5,247 bases of DNA from Dictyoglomaceae bacterium (GTDB lineage: Bacteria; Dictyoglomota; Dictyoglomia; Dictyoglomales; Dictyoglomaceae): contig JAPYWU010000109.1 in assembly GCA_028276205.1 (NCBI GenBank), forward strand, positions 1-5,247, written 5' to 3'. How positions within the stretch are numbered: position 1 is the first letter of the stretch; each line of letters opens with the position of its first letter. Below are positions 5,044 to 5,247 of the stretch, one piece after another. Position numbers and translations under genes: made by a program. The notes beneath the pieces were generated by a model that saw nothing but the letters and a program-made list of their open reading frames with translations, had not been told where the DNA came from and ran no database searches.

Positions 5044-5247
5044 ATGGAATATATATTAGATGAAAACTCCTTATCCATAGAGGACCTTGTAAATATAGTT
5101 AAGAAGAGATACATAATAAATCTTTCTGAAACACTTTCTCAAAAAATCAATCAATCTTATAATCTTCTAAATCTGTATATTAAACATCTTGACCCAATAA
5201 TTAAAGATGAAAAATTTAATATGATTTCATCTTGTTCTTATCTAAAT
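5044..5247 (+). CDS. N-terminal fragment, possibly a histidine/aromatic amino acid ammonia-lyase-like protein, runs off the window
   Basis: An open frame from ATG at 5044 to the window edge, 68 residues with no stop. It begins 6 bases after the phoU stop, so it is very likely cotranscribed with phoU; only a weak ribosome site is seen (GGATAAAG, inside the phoU end). The first 35 residues (MEYILDENSLSIEDLVNIV, then KKRYIINLSETLSQKINQS) resemble the start of the HutH/PAL family, whose N-terminus reads roughly 'ldG.sLtiedvv.var....v.ls..a...i..s'. In that family an inner loop YGxxTGFG with a catalytic Tyr should follow within about 15-20 residues; here the sequence reads LYIKHLDPIIKDEKFNMISS and no such loop is seen by residue 68. 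The protein may be a divergent, insertion-bearing or non-catalytic member, or the resemblance may be chance. The MIO-forming Ala-Ser-Gly would lie outside the window. Confidence 0.55.
   Translation, partial: MEYILDENSLSIEDLVNIVKKRYIINLSETLSQKINQSYNLLNLYIKHLDPIIKDEKFNMISSCSYLN

Noticed and set aside
1..5247. CRISPR array, insertion sequence, tRNA or long direct repeats
   Set aside because: No regular spaced repeats, transposase motifs, terminal inverted repeats or cloverleaf sequences were found; nearly all of the window is accounted for by coding sequence.

Overview
The window looks like chromosomal DNA from an AT-rich, probably thermophilic bacterium. By eye, G+C is about one third, the proteins are rich in Lys, Glu and Ile, and spacing is very tight (four gene junctions of 0 to 6 bases). 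The adenosylhomocysteinase is of the short Thermotoga/archaeal type. A Dictyoglomus-like organism would fit, but this is an impression from composition and protein style, not a proven assignment.

Layout. At the left edge (1-398, + strand) is the C-terminal part of a patatin-like phospholipase. It converges with a five-gene minus-strand operon running from 4267 down to 395: an eight-cysteine zinc-ribbon-like protein of unknown function, S-adenosylhomocysteine hydrolase (ahcY), LemA, the M48 membrane protease HtpX, and a small FMN nitroreductase. The gaps between these genes are 3, 36, 3 and 0 bases. A 113-base divergent intergenic region (4268-4380) carries a promoter in each direction. To its right (+ strand) is phoU, with a TTG start, followed 6 bases later by the first 68 codons of a gene whose N-terminus resembles histidine/aromatic amino acid ammonia-lyases.

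How it works together. LemA and HtpX are a frequently paired membrane set, probably acting in membrane-protein quality control. AhcY clears S-adenosylhomocysteine, the product of SAM-dependent methylation. The Cys-rich protein heads the operon and has no recognised role. PhoU links to phosphate signalling or transport, but no pst genes are visible here.

The best leads are: (1) an extended -10 promoter so close to the operon's first ATG that the mRNA is probably leaderless; (2) an AhcY whose purine-binding motif has Lys where the canonical enzymes have Glu, which is compatible with S-inosylhomocysteine as substrate; (3) the uncharacterised eight-Cys protein in the same operon as AhcY; (4) a possible ammonia-lyase-like gene after phoU in which the usual YGxxTGFG loop is not seen where expected. 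I found no mobile element, CRISPR array, tRNA, rRNA or convincing riboswitch.
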